NCBI RefSeq assembly: GCF_000371925.1
Contig: NZ_AQVE01000019.1
Coordinates: 1 to 64,000 of the forward strand
Reading direction: 5' to 3'
Length of the DNA: 64,000 nt
Source: Thiolinea disciformis DSM 14473
GTDB lineage: Bacteria > Pseudomonadota > Gammaproteobacteria > Thiotrichales > Thiotrichaceae
A program made the position numbers and the translations under genes. Below the pieces are notes generated by a model. That model did no database searches, was not told the DNA's origin, and saw only the letters and a list, made by a program, of their open reading frames with translations. Positions 63,364 to 64,000 of the stretch are shown piece by piece (positions within the stretch are counted from its first letter, which is position 1; the number at the start of each line of letters is the position of its first letter).

Positions 63364-64000
63364 ATGCAAAAAATAAGATTTGTACACGTAGCGGATATTT
63401 TGCTATTATTAGTAGCCTTTTTCTGGGGCACTAGCTATAGCATAGCCAAAGAAAGTATATCCTTTTATCCTATACTGGGTTTCTTAGCCTTACGCTTTTT
63501 ATTAACTTTTTTCATCTTAAGTCCTATCTTCTTTAAAAGGAATAAGGCAGATTTAAAAAAAGATTTAAAAATTGGCATAAAGCTAGGTTTTATTCTGTTC
63601 TGTATCTTCCTCTGCGAAACCTATGGAGTTCTTTATACTACGGCCTCGAATGCTGCCTTTTTAATTAGTTTATTTATTATTTTTACCCCTTTTATGGAAT
63701 GGACCTTATTAAAACAACGCCCCAACAATAAGTTATTGATTGCTTCTTTCTTATGCCTACTAGGTGTTTATTTCTTAACTTATCAGAAATCATGGCACTT
63801 TAATTATGGCGATTTCTTAATTCTATTAGCCGCTATTTTAAGAGCACTAATGGTGTGCATGACCAAAATTCTTACCAAAGATCGTTATACCTCTGCTTTA
63901 AGCCTCACTGCCATACAATCTGGAATAGTAGGATTAGCCTGTTTAACGCTCGGTTTATTGCTTATGCCGTCACAATTATTAGTATTGCCCTCTGCTATAA
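63364..64000 (+). CDS. DMT/EamA-family exporter, 3' end outside window
   Basis: The frame is open from an ATG at 63364 to the window edge, giving at least 212 residues. About six TM segments are seen, e.g. ADILLLLVAFFWGTSYSIAKES, FLALRFLLTFFILSPIFF and YGDFLILLAAILRALMVCMT. The WGTSYSIAKES start is typical of EamA exporters such as RhtA-type amino-acid effluxers. It follows the dioxygenase gene by 21 bases and probably exports the product. The ribosome site is weak. Confidence 0.88.
   Translation, partial: MQKIRFVHVADILLLLVAFFWGTSYSIAKESISFYPILGFLALRFLLTFFILSPIFFKRNKADLKKDLKIGIKLGFILFCIFLCETYGVLYTTASNAAFLISLFIIFTPFMEWTLLKQRPNNKLLIASFLCLLGVYFLTYQKSWHFNYGDFLILLAAILRALMVCMTKILTKDRYTSALSLTAIQSGIVGLACLTLGLLLMPSQLLVLPSAI

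Overview
The window reads as chromosomal DNA from a gammaproteobacterium. The evidence is the gene order trpB-trpA-accD-folC-(SPOR protein)-cvpA-purF-metZ, the pilT/pilU-yggS neighbourhood, a FimV homologue and a Gram-negative porin. A persulfide dioxygenase, a periplasmic DsrE-like protein and the moderate, slightly AT-leaning base composition would fit a sulfur-oxidising member of the Thiotrichales (Thiothrix/Thiolinea type). That placement is inference; there is no rRNA in the window.

Layout. 1-4.2 kb: a Met/Gly-rich secreted protein (cut by the window edge) and a small secreted protein, divergent from a haem-motif sensor kinase and an NtrC-type sigma54 activator. The gap between them carries a good sigma54 promoter and a ladder of palindromes placed like enhancers. 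4.2-8.2 kb: an AGE-family epimerase and a Gfo/Idh dehydrogenase divergent from a lipoprotein sulfatase. 8.2-13.6 kb: a complete branched-chain amino-acid ABC system (livKHMGF) followed by a Pro-rich secreted peptide. 14-20.8 kb: two tandem zinc-ribbon membrane proteins, a short FimV homologue, a BON-OmpA protein and a helix-hairpin-helix membrane protein. 20.8-26 kb: TatD nuclease, DUF4139 protein, CpdA-like phosphodiesterase, thiopurine methyltransferase and BioD. 26-29.4 kb: three tandem PilT-family retraction ATPases. 29.5-32 kb: YggS, a DUF4124 protein and a porin.

32-45.6 kb is the conserved housekeeping block. It is interrupted twice: by an L,D-transpeptidase and a DsrE-like gene between purF and metZ, and by an esterase plus an OmpR/CpxA-type two-component system between cvpA and purF. 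metZ has a SAM-II riboswitch leader with a promoter, an alternative hairpin and an intrinsic terminator. 45.7-53.6 kb: persulfide dioxygenase, a 55-residue membrane protein coupled to a BON-MscS channel, LemA with two M48-family proteins that have lost the protease active site, a PfkB kinase and an HD hydrolase. 53.6-60.4 kb: an agmatine/putrescine catabolic cluster (agmatinase, gamma-glutamylputrescine pathway, GntR regulator with candidate operators). 60.4-64 kb: an AT-richer segment with a LysR regulator divergent from an argininosuccinate-synthase-like ligase, a 2-oxoglutarate amino-acid hydroxylase-like enzyme and a DMT exporter (cut by the window edge).

The strongest candidates for undescribed biology are: the haem-sensor/sigma54 circuit and its Met-rich target (1-4.2 kb); the ligase-hydroxylase-exporter operon at the right end; the LemA/dead-M48 pair; and the two zinc-ribbon proteins with an L7/L12-like N-terminal fold. 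No rRNA, tRNA, CRISPR array, transposase or phage gene was seen.
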